A stretch of 7,037 nt of DNA from B16-G9 sp964455635 (GCA_964455635.1 CAYVWX010000164.1:1-7037); one strand, 5' to 3'. Shown: positions 1 through 6,296, counted from the first letter of the stretch. The notes: generated by a model from the letters alone, not told the origin. Translations and numbers: made by a program.

Positions 1-36
1 AGCAGGTTTGGTCTTTTTGAATTTAGCAATTGGATT

Positions 37-70
37 ACCCTGTGAAATATTTTTACAAATTTCACAGGGT
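37..70. repeat. Perfect 12-bp inverted repeat (hairpin)
   Basis: ACCCTGTGAAAT (37-48) is the exact reverse complement of ATTTCACAGGGT (59-70), separated by a 10-base AT-rich spacer. The pairing is too long to be likely by chance. No T-run follows directly on either strand, so it is not a textbook intrinsic terminator. It could be a terminator-like hairpin for a gene to the left of the window, the end of a small interspersed repeat, or an operator. One plus-strand frame entering from the left edge stops at 43-45, inside the left arm. Confidence 0.7.
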
Positions 71-173
71 GAATTTGTATTTTGGTGCTTGTTATTTGGG
101 ATTTCCACTGTCTGCTATAACCAATCCGCTAAATCCGATGATTGGTTTTTTACAGATATTAAAGCCGGATGCT

Positions 174-305
174 TTACTTCCGTTTAGCATGAGCAGTAAT
201 AAGCAATACTTTGAGTGTGATAGTGGCTTTCAACCTGGCCTGGTATATTACTTCATCCTGATTTTTATTTACAGGCTTGTACAGAATTATTCTCTTTTCC
301 TGTAT
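174..305 (-). pseudogene. Possible decayed N-terminal fragment of a RhuM-family gene
   Basis: On the minus strand this stretch reads as about 43 codons ending in a stop. Its first part, IILYKPVNKNQDEV, has the same residues and spacing as the conserved start of virulence RhuM family proteins of Bacteroidota as I remember it (IILYQ-P, several residues, Q-x-EV). A later RL...T-L stretch is a weaker match to the following RLEDETVWLTQ region. An ATA codon lies where a start ATG would be expected, and the conserved helix-turn-helix part never appears, so if the resemblance is real this is a dead remnant. The upstream part of the same open frame runs antisense through the DUF438 gene and is not credible as coding. 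This is a match from memory over a short stretch and may be chance. Confidence 0.25.
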
Positions 306-310
306 TTTTG
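303..310 (+). promoter_or_regulatory. Bacteroidota -7 promoter element for the DUF438 gene
   Basis: TATTTTTG matches the Bacteroidota -7 consensus TAnnTTTG exactly and ends 20 bases before the ATG at 331. No good -33 TTTG lies at the usual 19-21 base spacing; the nearest is TTG at 277-279. The element lies inside the longer open frame that begins with TTG at 277, which supports translation starting at 331. Confidence 0.6.
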
Positions 311-330
311 ACGCTGTTAAAAAAATAGTT

Positions 331-1572
331 ATGTCAGAATTTATAAATAATACCGAAAATCGGGTTAAAGAGCTGCTTGCTTTTGTTACCGGACTGATTA
401 AGGGGGAAAAGGGAAGTGAGCTGATTAAGCAGTATGAGCATGCCATCGAAGAGGTACAGTCATTTGACGTGGTTATGATGGTAGATAAGTTGATGCAAAA
501 AGATTTTGATCTGCAGGAAGTGAAACAGGGTATTAACAGAGCCCTGAACATGCTTTATAAGGGGTTGGTTTCGGCCGAAGTCCCTGCGTGTAATTCTATA
601 CCGTTTTTGGATAGTTTAATAAGTGAAAACAATGAGCTAAATCATCGGCTGATTGAATTACGGCCATTGATTAAAGGGTTCAACCAAAAGGATATATCTG
701 AAGAAAAACGTCGGGAAATACTGGAAGAAATTAGCGACAAAATCCACGAGCTTCAACAATTTGAGGTTCATTATGTTAAAAAAGAAAATATTTTATTTCC
801 ATACATCGAGAAACATCTGAAAGAGTATGGGTGCCTGCCGTTAATGTGGTCGTATCACGACGATATCAGAAGGCTCAATAAGGAAATTACCAATATTATT
901 GCACATGAAAAGGTTGACTTAAAACGTTTAAACCGGTTGCTTGGCGACCTGTTTTTTGTAATGTATGCCATCCGCTTTCGCGAAGAGTATATTTTGTTTC
1001 CGGTAATTTATTCGTTAATACCTGACGACTGTTGGGATGAAATGATGAAACAGGCTATGGAAGAAGGTTTTGCTTTTATTGAGGCACCAAAAATTAAAAC
1101 CATCGCCCGGAAACAAAAGAAACCTGATGCCCGTGAGACAGGGGGCAATGTAATTTCCAACCCGGCTGCTATGCTTGACATGGGAACGGGTTTGCTAAAG
1201 CTGGAACAGGCAGTTATGATGTTAAACCATCTGCCGGTTGACATGACCTATGTGGATGAAAACGATGCCGTACGTTATTTTTCCACCCCGGGCCATAGGA
1301 TTTTTCCGCGTTCAAAAGCCATTATCGGACGACTGGTTGAAAATTGTCATCCGCCCTCAAGTGTACATATTGTTAAACAGTTGCTTGATGCCTTTAAAGC
1401 CGGCACAAAAAACAAAGAGAGTTTCTGGATTCAGATGGGCGACAAATTTATCCTGATTCAATATTTTGCCCTTCGTGATGCGGAAGGTAAATACCGCGGA
1501 ACTCTTGAGGTAAGTCAGGATGTGTCGGAAATAAGAAAACTAAATGGCGAAAAGCGATTGATGGAGGAATAA
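331..1572 (+). CDS. DUF438 / hemerythrin / PAS domain protein (putative sensor)
   Basis: A 413-residue soluble protein with three parts typical of the DUF438 family. Residues 1-80 form the helical DUF438 domain. Residues about 88-235 form a hemerythrin-like HHE domain, with candidate iron ligands around H105, H147, E152 (in HYVKKENILFPY), H176 (MWSYHDDIR) and E218/E219 (FREEYILFP). Residues about 288-402 form a PAS domain of the PAS_10 type, with the family signature IIGRLVENCHPP (331-342). Hemerythrin domains carry a di-iron site that binds O2 or NO, and PAS domains bind ligands or cofactors, so a cytoplasmic redox or gas-sensing role is likely, but no output domain (kinase, cyclase, DNA-binding) follows: the chain stops just after the PAS domain. 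The frame can be extended upstream to a TTG at 277, but the ATG at 331 is preferred because it lies just after a promoter element and the protein then starts at the DUF438 domain. The gene is convergent with the lipoprotein gene, with three bases between the stop codons and no visible terminator. Confidence 0.92.
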   Translation: MSEFINNTENRVKELLAFVTGLIKGEKGSELIKQYEHAIEEVQSFDVVMMVDKLMQKDFDLQEVKQGINRALNMLYKGLVSAEVPACNSIPFLDSLISENNELNHRLIELRPLIKGFNQKDISEEKRREILEEISDKIHELQQFEVHYVKKENILFPYIEKHLKEYGCLPLMWSYHDDIRRLNKEITNIIAHEKVDLKRLNRLLGDLFFVMYAIRFREEYILFPVIYSLIPDDCWDEMMKQAMEEGFAFIEAPKIKTIARKQKKPDARETGGNVISNPAAMLDMGTGLLKLEQAVMMLNHLPVDMTYVDENDAVRYFSTPGHRIFPRSKAIIGRLVENCHPPSSVHIVKQLLDAFKAGTKNKESFWIQMGDKFILIQYFALRDAEGKYRGTLEVSQDVSEIRKLNGEKRLMEE

Positions 1573-1575
1573 CCT

Positions 1576-2469
1576 TTACTCAATATGACTTTTGGTTGAA
1601 AACATCCCCTGAAAAGTTACCTCATAAAAATTGGCACAACCGTCTTCGGCAATATAATCGAGTACGATATTATTGGTTGAATCAGCCTGCGGACTTAAGG
1701 TTACCAAACTTTTTCCCTGAATGGTATATCGGCAGTTGTAATCGATTTTGTACCGGTCGGAATCAGGATTAATGGTTATGTTAAAAGTTTTACTGCTTAA
1801 CGAGTTGCCCTGAATGTTACCTGAAAACATAAAATAATCGTTGTTGCCTGCATAGGGAGTTGACGGATCTTTAAAAAGCTCATAATTAAATATTGCCGAA
1901 AAACTTCGGGTAACTTTTCCGGCATAATCTCCCAACAGGGTTATGTTGTTAAAAGCAACCCGGTAAGTTTGGTTTCCGGCAGCTGACAAACCTGTTTTTT
2001 TAATGTCAATATTTTGAATATTAACGGGCAGCGAGTCGAAATAAAATGTTTTTTCAACCAAAATCGAACAGCTTCCGGTGTCGGCCGTTAAAAAAGTGCT
2101 GTCCATCACATACGTAAAAGTGCCCATGCGATAGTGGCCGTATCCATCGAAATGATGCCAGTGGTTGCTCTCATTTTCGTACCAGTACTCAACTTTAATT
2201 TCCAGCGTATCGGGTGGGTTTATCAATACAACTTTGGCGCTGTCGATTTTAGCGAGCCCCGTATTTAAGAGTGTTGAATCGTAAATTGATTTAAAAAAGG
2301 TTAGCATAAACTGATTGGCAAACTGTTGCTGAAACTGCGCATCGCCAATAACAGCCAACTCCTGTTTAAAATCGGTTTGCGTGTTTTCGGGAGGTTGCTT
2401 ACACGACTGAACCGACAAAAGCAAGGCGAGTACCGCGCTAAATAAAAATATGATTTTTACAATTTTCAT
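1576..2469 (-). CDS. Lipoprotein of unknown function, coupled to folA
   Basis: A 297-residue protein that I cannot assign to a named family. The N-terminus is a type II signal peptide: MKIVK, a hydrophobic run to residue 20, then VQSC with the lipidated cysteine at 23, so the protein is anchored in a membrane facing the periplasm or outside. The residue after the cysteine is Lys, not an inner-membrane-retention Asp. The rest has alternating polar and hydrophobic segments suggesting a beta-rich fold. The C-terminal third (residues 226-290) resembles a layout seen in other Bacteroidota lipoproteins: a KTFNITI strand, a Cys (246) before an I-x-G turn, then a LDY...DGC (270-278) segment and a final V-x-F-x-G strand. 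C246 and C278 could form a disulfide. The start ATG overlaps the folA stop (ATGA, 2466-2469), so its translation is probably coupled to folA and it shares the folA promoter. No link to folate chemistry is apparent from the sequence. Confidence 0.87.
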   Translation of the reverse strand: MKIVKIIFLFSAVLALLLSVQSCKQPPENTQTDFKQELAVIGDAQFQQQFANQFMLTFFKSIYDSTLLNTGLAKIDSAKVVLINPPDTLEIKVEYWYENESNHWHHFDGYGHYRMGTFTYVMDSTFLTADTGSCSILVEKTFYFDSLPVNIQNIDIKKTGLSAAGNQTYRVAFNNITLLGDYAGKVTRSFSAIFNYELFKDPSTPYAGNNDYFMFSGNIQGNSLSSKTFNITINPDSDRYKIDYNCRYTIQGKSLVTLSPQADSTNNIVLDYIAEDGCANFYEVTFQGMFSTKSHIE

Positions 2470-2963
2470 TGTTTGCGTTTATAAATTTCAAACGAATAGG
2501 TAAAATCGTTTTGGGTATCGTCGTTAACATCGGTTTTTTCGGTTAACACCCATTCGGTTAACGGTATTTCGGGAAAAAAAGTATCAGCTTCAAATGCTTT
2601 GTGTACGCGGGTAATGTAAAGTTTATCGGCCAACGGCATAAACTGCCTGTAAACAGAACCGCCGCCAATAACAAAGTTTTCGTTTGTGCTGTCCATTTTG
2701 TTTATGGCATCATCAATGGAATAGGCCATTAGGCAATGGTCAATTTTTTCGCCGGGAATGTCGGTAATTATAATGCTGGTGCGATTTGGTAGCGGCCTCA
2801 CCGGCAATGAGTAATAGGTTCGTTTTCCCATAACAATATAATGACCTTTGGTGAGCTTTTTAAAACGTTTCAGGTCTTTCGATATATGCCAAAGCAGGTC
2901 GTTATCCTTACCAATGGCATGGTTTTCGGCAATGGCTACAATTATTGAAATTTTTTTTGACAT
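2466..2963 (-). CDS. folA: Dihydrofolate reductase
   Basis: Reduces dihydrofolate to tetrahydrofolate with NADPH in the cytoplasm, supplying one-carbon carriers for thymidylate, purine and methionine synthesis. The 165-residue chain is full length for the family. Visible motifs are IVAIAENHAIG (8-18), NDLLWHISKDLKRFK (21-35) with the catalytic acid D30 (equivalent to E. coli D27), MGKRTYYSL (45-53), RPLPNR (56-61) with the substrate-binding Arg, IGGGSVYRQF (99-108) for NADPH, and LYITRV (115-120) with the conserved Thr. Leu24 occupies the place of E. coli Pro21, and MGKRT replaces the common MGRKT. The start is taken as the ATG complementary to 2961-2963; an upstream in-frame ATG at 2999 would add 12 non-family residues and overlaps the promoter element. 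It is the first gene of a two-gene unit with the lipoprotein gene and is divergent from nupG. Confidence 0.96.
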   Translation of the reverse strand: MSKKISIIVAIAENHAIGKDNDLLWHISKDLKRFKKLTKGHYIVMGKRTYYSLPVRPLPNRTSIIITDIPGEKIDHCLMAYSIDDAINKMDSTNENFVIGGGSVYRQFMPLADKLYITRVHKAFEADTFFPEIPLTEWVLTEKTDVNDDTQNDFTYSFEIYKRKQ

Positions 2964-2998
2964 AATCGGGCTATCTTTTTCAAACTGCAAACAAAGCA

Positions 2999-3006
2999 CA
3001 AAAATA
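2999..3006 (-). promoter_or_regulatory. Bacteroidota -7 promoter element for folA and the lipoprotein gene
   Basis: Read on the minus strand the sequence is TATTTTTG, an exact TAnnTTTG match. It ends 35 bases before the folA start codon, leaving a short leader. I see no clear -33 TTTG at the proper spacing (about 3026-3031). The 176-bp gap between folA and nupG therefore holds two outward-facing -7 elements about 86 bases apart. Confidence 0.55.
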
Positions 3007-3092
3007 GGTTTTATTTTTCATTTTTTAAGACCGTCAGATTAATACTCATTCCAATTAGTTTTATAAAAGTATCCTATTTAGCCTGTTATTTT

Positions 3093-3100
3093 TACTTTTG
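3093..3100 (+). promoter_or_regulatory. Bacteroidota -7 promoter element for nupG
   Basis: TACTTTTG is an exact TAnnTTTG match ending 39 bases before the nupG ATG. The -33 region (around 3069-3074) has no TTTG. The leader that follows is AT-rich with no Shine-Dalgarno sequence, as usual in this phylum. Confidence 0.6.
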
Positions 3101-3139
3101 TCAATCAAATAAAGAATTTTAAGTACTAAAAGTATTGTT

Positions 3140-4390
3140 ATGAGTTTAAAGCTACGCCTCATCATCATGAATTTCCTGCAATTTTTTGTGTGGGGAGCCT
3201 GGTTGATAACCGTTGGTGGATATTGGTTTCAAAACAAGGGTTGGACAGGAACCGACTTTGGCGCTATTTTTTCAACAATGGGTATTTCAGCCCTTTTTAT
3301 GCCGGCATTGGCAGGCATTATTGCCGACCGGTGGATTAATGCGGAAAAGTTGCTGGGAATATTTCACATCTTAGGTGCGGCGGCACTGTTTACTTTGCCA
3401 ATGGTTAACAACCCGTCGGCTTTTTTCTGGGTGATGCTTATTAACATGATATTTTATATGCCCACCATTTCGCTGTCTATTACGGTAGCTTATTCGGCTT
3501 TAAAACAAAACAATTTGGATGTGGTAAAAGAGTATCCTCCCATCAGGGTATTCGGAACCATTGGTTTTATTGTGGCTATGTGGACCGTCAGCCTGTTAAA
3601 AATAGAAACATCAGCCTTACAGTTTTATGTGGCTTCGGCAGCCGCGTTATTGCTTGGCTTTTACTCGTTTACACTACCTAAAGTTCCGGTAAGTACCGGG
3701 GGAAGCGCAAAAACAATGGTAGAGTCGTTGGGGTTAAAAGCATTTACGCTTTTTAAGGATAAAAAAATGGCCCTCTTCTTTATTTTTTCCATGTTGCTGG
3801 GTGCTTCACTACAGCTGACCAATGCTTATGGCGATACCTTTTTGCACGATTTTGCTAAAATACCGGCGTATAAAGATTTGTTAACCGTCAGATTTCCGGC
3901 TATCATCATGTCTATTTCGCAAATGTCGGAAACGTTGTTTATTTTGGCCATTCCGTTTTTCCTTAAACGATTCGGCATTAAAAAGGTGATGCTTATGAGC
4001 ATGACAGCTTGGGTAATCAGGTTTGGATTGTTTAGTTACGGAAATCCTGCCGAAGCACTTTGGATGATTATCCTTTCGAATATTGTTTACGGGATGGCGT
4101 TCGATTTCTTTAATATCTCAGGCTCACTGTATGTTGAAACACAAACCACGTCTGACATACGTGCCAGCGCACAGGGACTGTTTATGATGATGACAAACGG
4201 ATTTGGTGCCATTTTCGGAAGCTGGAGCAGCGGGGTAATTATCGATACCTTTTTCAGCAACAAAGGCCACTTTAACTGGCATGGTATCTGGATGACTTTT
4301 GCTGTTTATTCGATGGTGGTTGCCGTGTTGTTTGCCATTCTTTTTAAACACAAACACAACCCCGAAGAGCTTGCCGGTTTTAAACATTAA
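3140..4390 (+). CDS. nupG: Nucleoside permease, NupG family (MFS nucleoside:H+ symporter)
   Basis: A 416-residue inner-membrane transporter of the major facilitator superfamily, nucleoside:H+ symporter family, close in length to E. coli NupG. It imports nucleosides with protons for salvage. Similarity to E. coli NupG is clear along the chain: FLQFFVWGAWL (12-22), PPIRVFGTIGF (133-143), FFIFSMLLGASLQLTN (213-228), SISQMSETLFIL (258-269), YGMAFDFFNISGS (317-329) and SAQGLFMMMTNGFG in the C-terminal half. The residues I recall as lining the nucleoside site of E. coli NupG are all present: R136, T140, F143, Q225, N228, Q261 and E264 at the same numbers, and Tyr and Phe at 317 and 321, one position earlier than in E. 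coli. Twelve membrane helices are expected, with the usual cytoplasmic loop around residues 183-208. The gene is divergent from folA and has its own promoter; only a weak AT hairpin follows it. The substrate range (purine, pyrimidine or both) cannot be read from the sequence. Confidence 0.94.
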   Translation: MSLKLRLIIMNFLQFFVWGAWLITVGGYWFQNKGWTGTDFGAIFSTMGISALFMPALAGIIADRWINAEKLLGIFHILGAAALFTLPMVNNPSAFFWVMLINMIFYMPTISLSITVAYSALKQNNLDVVKEYPPIRVFGTIGFIVAMWTVSLLKIETSALQFYVASAAALLLGFYSFTLPKVPVSTGGSAKTMVESLGLKAFTLFKDKKMALFFIFSMLLGASLQLTNAYGDTFLHDFAKIPAYKDLLTVRFPAIIMSISQMSETLFILAIPFFLKRFGIKKVMLMSMTAWVIRFGLFSYGNPAEALWMIILSNIVYGMAFDFFNISGSLYVETQTTSDIRASAQGLFMMMTNGFGAIFGSWSSGVIIDTFFSNKGHFNWHGIWMTFAVYSMVVAVLFAILFKHKHNPEELAGFKH

Positions 4391-4414
4391 TAAATGATTT
4401 TCTGCTATTTATTA
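4388..4414 (+). terminator. Weak AT-only hairpin at the end of nupG
   Basis: TAATAAAT (4388-4395), beginning with the nupG stop codon, pairs perfectly with ATTTATTA (4407-4414) across an 11-base spacer. The stem has no G-C pair and no T-run follows directly, so termination here would be inefficient. It may be a 3'-end stabilising structure or chance in AT-rich DNA. Confidence 0.25.
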
Positions 4415-4464
4415 GCACTTTTGCAAGTTAAATTAACTACTCATTGAAAAATATAAAACCAAAA

Positions 4465-4481
4465 AGCTTTTTTCTAAAGCT
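4465..4481. repeat. Short inverted repeat between nupG and nhaD
   Basis: AGCTTT (4465-4470) pairs with AAAGCT (4476-4481) across a five-base spacer. The left half also sits in the palindrome AAAAAGCTTTTT (4461-4472). Six pairs in AT-rich DNA is weak evidence on its own. It could be part of the nupG transcript end or a regulatory site for the next gene. Confidence 0.3.
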
Positions 4482-4506
4482 ATTTAGAGGCATTATAAAT
4501 TTTGAC

Positions 4507-4527
4507 ATATGTTTATGAAAAACATAT
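4507..4527. promoter_or_regulatory. Operator-like inverted repeat upstream of nhaD
   Basis: ATATGTTT (4507-4514) is the exact reverse complement of AAACATAT (4520-4527), with a five-base spacer. The 21-base site ends 27 bases before the -7 element of the antiporter gene and so lies at or just upstream of the -33 region, a usual place for a regulator to bind. The 5-base spacing would suit either a dimeric DNA-binding protein or a small hairpin; as it is upstream of the predicted transcription start, the protein-binding reading is favoured. The regulator is unknown. Confidence 0.4.
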
Positions 4528-4554
4528 TTAGAATCTATTATAAGGATGTTTGAT

Positions 4555-4562
4555 TAATTTTG
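4555..4562 (+). promoter_or_regulatory. Bacteroidota -7 promoter element for nhaD
   Basis: TAATTTTG is an exact TAnnTTTG match ending 33 bases before the nhaD ATG. No -33 TTTG is present at the standard spacing. Together with the 205-bp gap it indicates that the antiporter gene is transcribed separately from nupG. Confidence 0.6.
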
Positions 4563-4595
4563 CCGCCATTATTAACCTTGTTAAAATAAAACAAT

Positions 4596-6272
4596 ATGAG
4601 CATATTTATTCTTATGGTTGTTATCTTTATCATAGGATACACCACCATTGCTCTTGAGCATCCTTTAAAAGTTGATAAAGCCGCCACTGCGCTTTTAATG
4701 GGTACCATCCTGTGGGCAATTTATGCCTTAAACGGAACCACCGTTTTACAATTGGGATTTAGCACTTCGTGGCACCATTTTGTAGAAGAAAACAATTTGG
4801 GGGCATTGCTGGCGGGTTTTAAAAACGGTTCGCTTTCCGGTGCCGATTTAGAACACTTTACAGGAAGCGTAAAAGAGTTTATTACCCAACACGAGGTACT
4901 GGAACATCTGGCTGATATTTCCACTATTTTGTTTTTCCTTTTGGGAGCTATGACCATAGTTGAAACAGTGGATCAGCATGAAGGATTTAAAATTATTACC
5001 GATAAAATTAAAACCACCAACAAAGTAAAATTGTTGTGGGTATTGAGTTTTCTGACGTTTTTCATGTCGGCCGTACTGGATAACCTTACCACAACCATTG
5101 TTATTATTGCTTTATTGCGCAAGCTTATCGACGATCAAAAAACACGTTGGTTTTATGCTGCCATGGTTGTTGTAGCGGCCAATGCCGGTGGTGCTTTTTC
5201 ACCCATTGGCGATGTTACCACCATTATGCTTTGGATTGGTGGACAGGTAACCACTGCCAATATAATTATGAAACTTTTTATCCCCAGTATTTTAACCATG
5301 GTTATTCCTTTAATTCTGCTTTCATTCACCCAAAAGGGAACTGTTACCAGGCCATCGGTAAATGAGGGAGAAAAATCAATAACTACGCCTAAACAGCAGT
5401 CTGTTTTATTAATAATGGGTGTTGCAGCCCTGTTGTTTGTTCCTGTATTTAAAACCTACACCCATCTACCTCCCTATTTAGGAATGTTGTTTGGGTTAAG
5501 TATTATTTGGATTACCACCGAGTTGATGCACAAAGAAATTAAAGAAAAGGTTCCCGGCTTCAGGCTTACGGTAAACGAAGTGTTGCGAAAAGTTGACATT
5601 CCGACCATCTTCTTCTTTTTGGGAATACTTAGTGCCGTAGCAGCTTTGGAATCGGCCGGACATCTTGACTTGTTGGCTCATTCGTTAAAAGAGGCAGGAC
5701 TGGGAGTTTATGCCGTAAGTACCATTATCGGGTTGCTTTCGTCGGTTGTTGATAATGTGCCGCTGGTGGCGGCTTCAATGGGTATGTATCCCATCGACCC
5801 ATTCCATGTGCAATATATGCAGGATGGTATTTTTTGGGAACTCATTGCCTATACAGCCGGTACGGGCGGTAGTATCCTTATCATAGGCTCGGCTGCCGGG
5901 GTAGCTGCCATGGGCCTCGAAAAAATCGATTTTATCTGGTATATGAAAAAAATCTCGCTTTTGGCTCTGCTGGGTTACTTTGCAGGAATAGGAACCTATT
6001 ATGTTCAGGAATCGTTTATGCAGGAAAAGCTTGAAATTAAGCCCGTTACACAAAAAGAACTGCCTTCGGATGTTAATACCTATCTGAAAGAAAAATATGC
6101 TGATTATCAGGTTGAAGCGGTAAATTATTACATTAAACAAGATGAGCCTGTTGGCTGGGCTGTCGATTTAAAAAACAACAACAATGCCGTTGAAGCTCAA
6201 TTTTTAGCCAACGGACGTTTTTTTGATGAAAAATCAATGGCCGAAATTAATTCGGAAAACCACGCTGAATAG
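4596..6272 (+). CDS. nhaD: NhaD-type Na+/H+ antiporter with C-terminal extension
   Basis: A 558-residue inner-membrane protein of the NhaD family in the ion transporter (IT) superfamily; such proteins exchange Na+ or Li+ for protons in pH and salt homeostasis. Family signatures are ALEHPLKVDKAATALLMG (19-36), ILFFLLGAMTIVETVDQHEG (111-130), SAVLDNLTTTIVIIALLRKL (158-177), ANAGGAFSPIGDVTTIMLW (195-213), the second-half counterpart SSVVDNVPLVAASMG (382-396) and AYTAGTGGSILIIGSAAGV (418-436). The two Asp-Asn motifs (D162-N163, D386-N387) are the matching sites of the two inverted halves. About 11-13 membrane segments lie between residues 1 and 470. A loop at 46-102 precedes the third segment. 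Bacterial NhaD proteins are usually about 420-480 residues; this one carries about 85 residues after the last membrane segment, forming a PepSY-like domain (separate entry). The start ATG follows a promoter element and gives a family-like N-terminus. A strong terminator follows 24 bases after the stop codon. It appears to be a single-gene unit. Confidence 0.92.
   Translation: MSIFILMVVIFIIGYTTIALEHPLKVDKAATALLMGTILWAIYALNGTTVLQLGFSTSWHHFVEENNLGALLAGFKNGSLSGADLEHFTGSVKEFITQHEVLEHLADISTILFFLLGAMTIVETVDQHEGFKIITDKIKTTNKVKLLWVLSFLTFFMSAVLDNLTTTIVIIALLRKLIDDQKTRWFYAAMVVVAANAGGAFSPIGDVTTIMLWIGGQVTTANIIMKLFIPSILTMVIPLILLSFTQKGTVTRPSVNEGEKSITTPKQQSVLLIMGVAALLFVPVFKTYTHLPPYLGMLFGLSIIWITTELMHKEIKEKVPGFRLTVNEVLRKVDIPTIFFFLGILSAVAALESAGHLDLLAHSLKEAGLGVYAVSTIIGLLSSVVDNVPLVAASMGMYPIDPFHVQYMQDGIFWELIAYTAGTGGSILIIGSAAGVAAMGLEKIDFIWYMKKISLLALLGYFAGIGTYYVQESFMQEKLEIKPVTQKELPSDVNTYLKEKYADYQVEAVNYYIKQDEPVGWAVDLKNNNNAVEAQFLANGRFFDEKSMAEINSENHAE
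6054..6230 (+). other. PepSY-like (DUF2874-type) C-terminal domain of the antiporter
   Basis: Residues about 487-545 of the antiporter have the pattern of the small PepSY-like domain found in many Bacteroidota secreted proteins: a helix starting ELPSDVNTYLKEKY (488-501), a strand with QVEAVNYYI, a WAVDLKNNN strand-turn (521-529) and a final VEAQFLANGRFFDE hairpin (532-545). It follows the last membrane segment (about 453-470) and a charged linker (471-486). The assignment rests on pattern and spacing recalled from the family, not on a profile search. Its role is unknown; a regulatory or protein-binding function on the antiporter is an inference. Confidence 0.5.
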
Positions 6273-6296
6273 CGCTGCTGAACTCATATTTGAAAA

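Noticed and set aside
2..187. Open frame entering from the left edge that could be the tail of an upstream gene
   Set aside because: It runs through the 12-bp inverted repeat, has no recognisable motif and is Cys- and Trp-rich in an odd way. Not supported as coding.
30..311. Plus-strand open frame of 93 codons in the left intergenic region
   Set aside because: It starts with TTG, lies across the hairpin at 37-70 and the promoter of the next gene, has no recognisable domain, and shows an unusual mix rich in Tyr, Phe and Leu typical of translated AT-rich non-coding DNA.
277..330. Longer start (TTG at 277) for the DUF438 gene
   Set aside because: The added 18 residues are hydrophobic and not part of the family, and the stretch contains the promoter element at 303-310.
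2964..2999. Longer start (ATG at 2999) for folA
   Set aside because: The extra 12 residues do not belong to dihydrofolate reductase, and the start would overlap the predicted -7 element.
4124..4387. Minus-strand open frame inside the nupG gene
   Set aside because: Antisense to a well-conserved transporter, with no motif or promoter. Other antisense frames within the DUF438, folA and nhaD genes were dropped for the same reason.
4502..4529. TTGACA with an AT-rich hexamer about 17 bases later, like a sigma-70 promoter
   Set aside because: Bacteroidota primary sigma factors do not use this promoter type, the -10 match is poor, and a perfect TAnnTTTG element lies closer to the gene.
5775..6140. 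Minus-strand 121-codon open frame opposite the end of nhaD
   Set aside because: It is the antisense shadow of the antiporter; the plus frame has clear family motifs on one side and continuous coding on the other.
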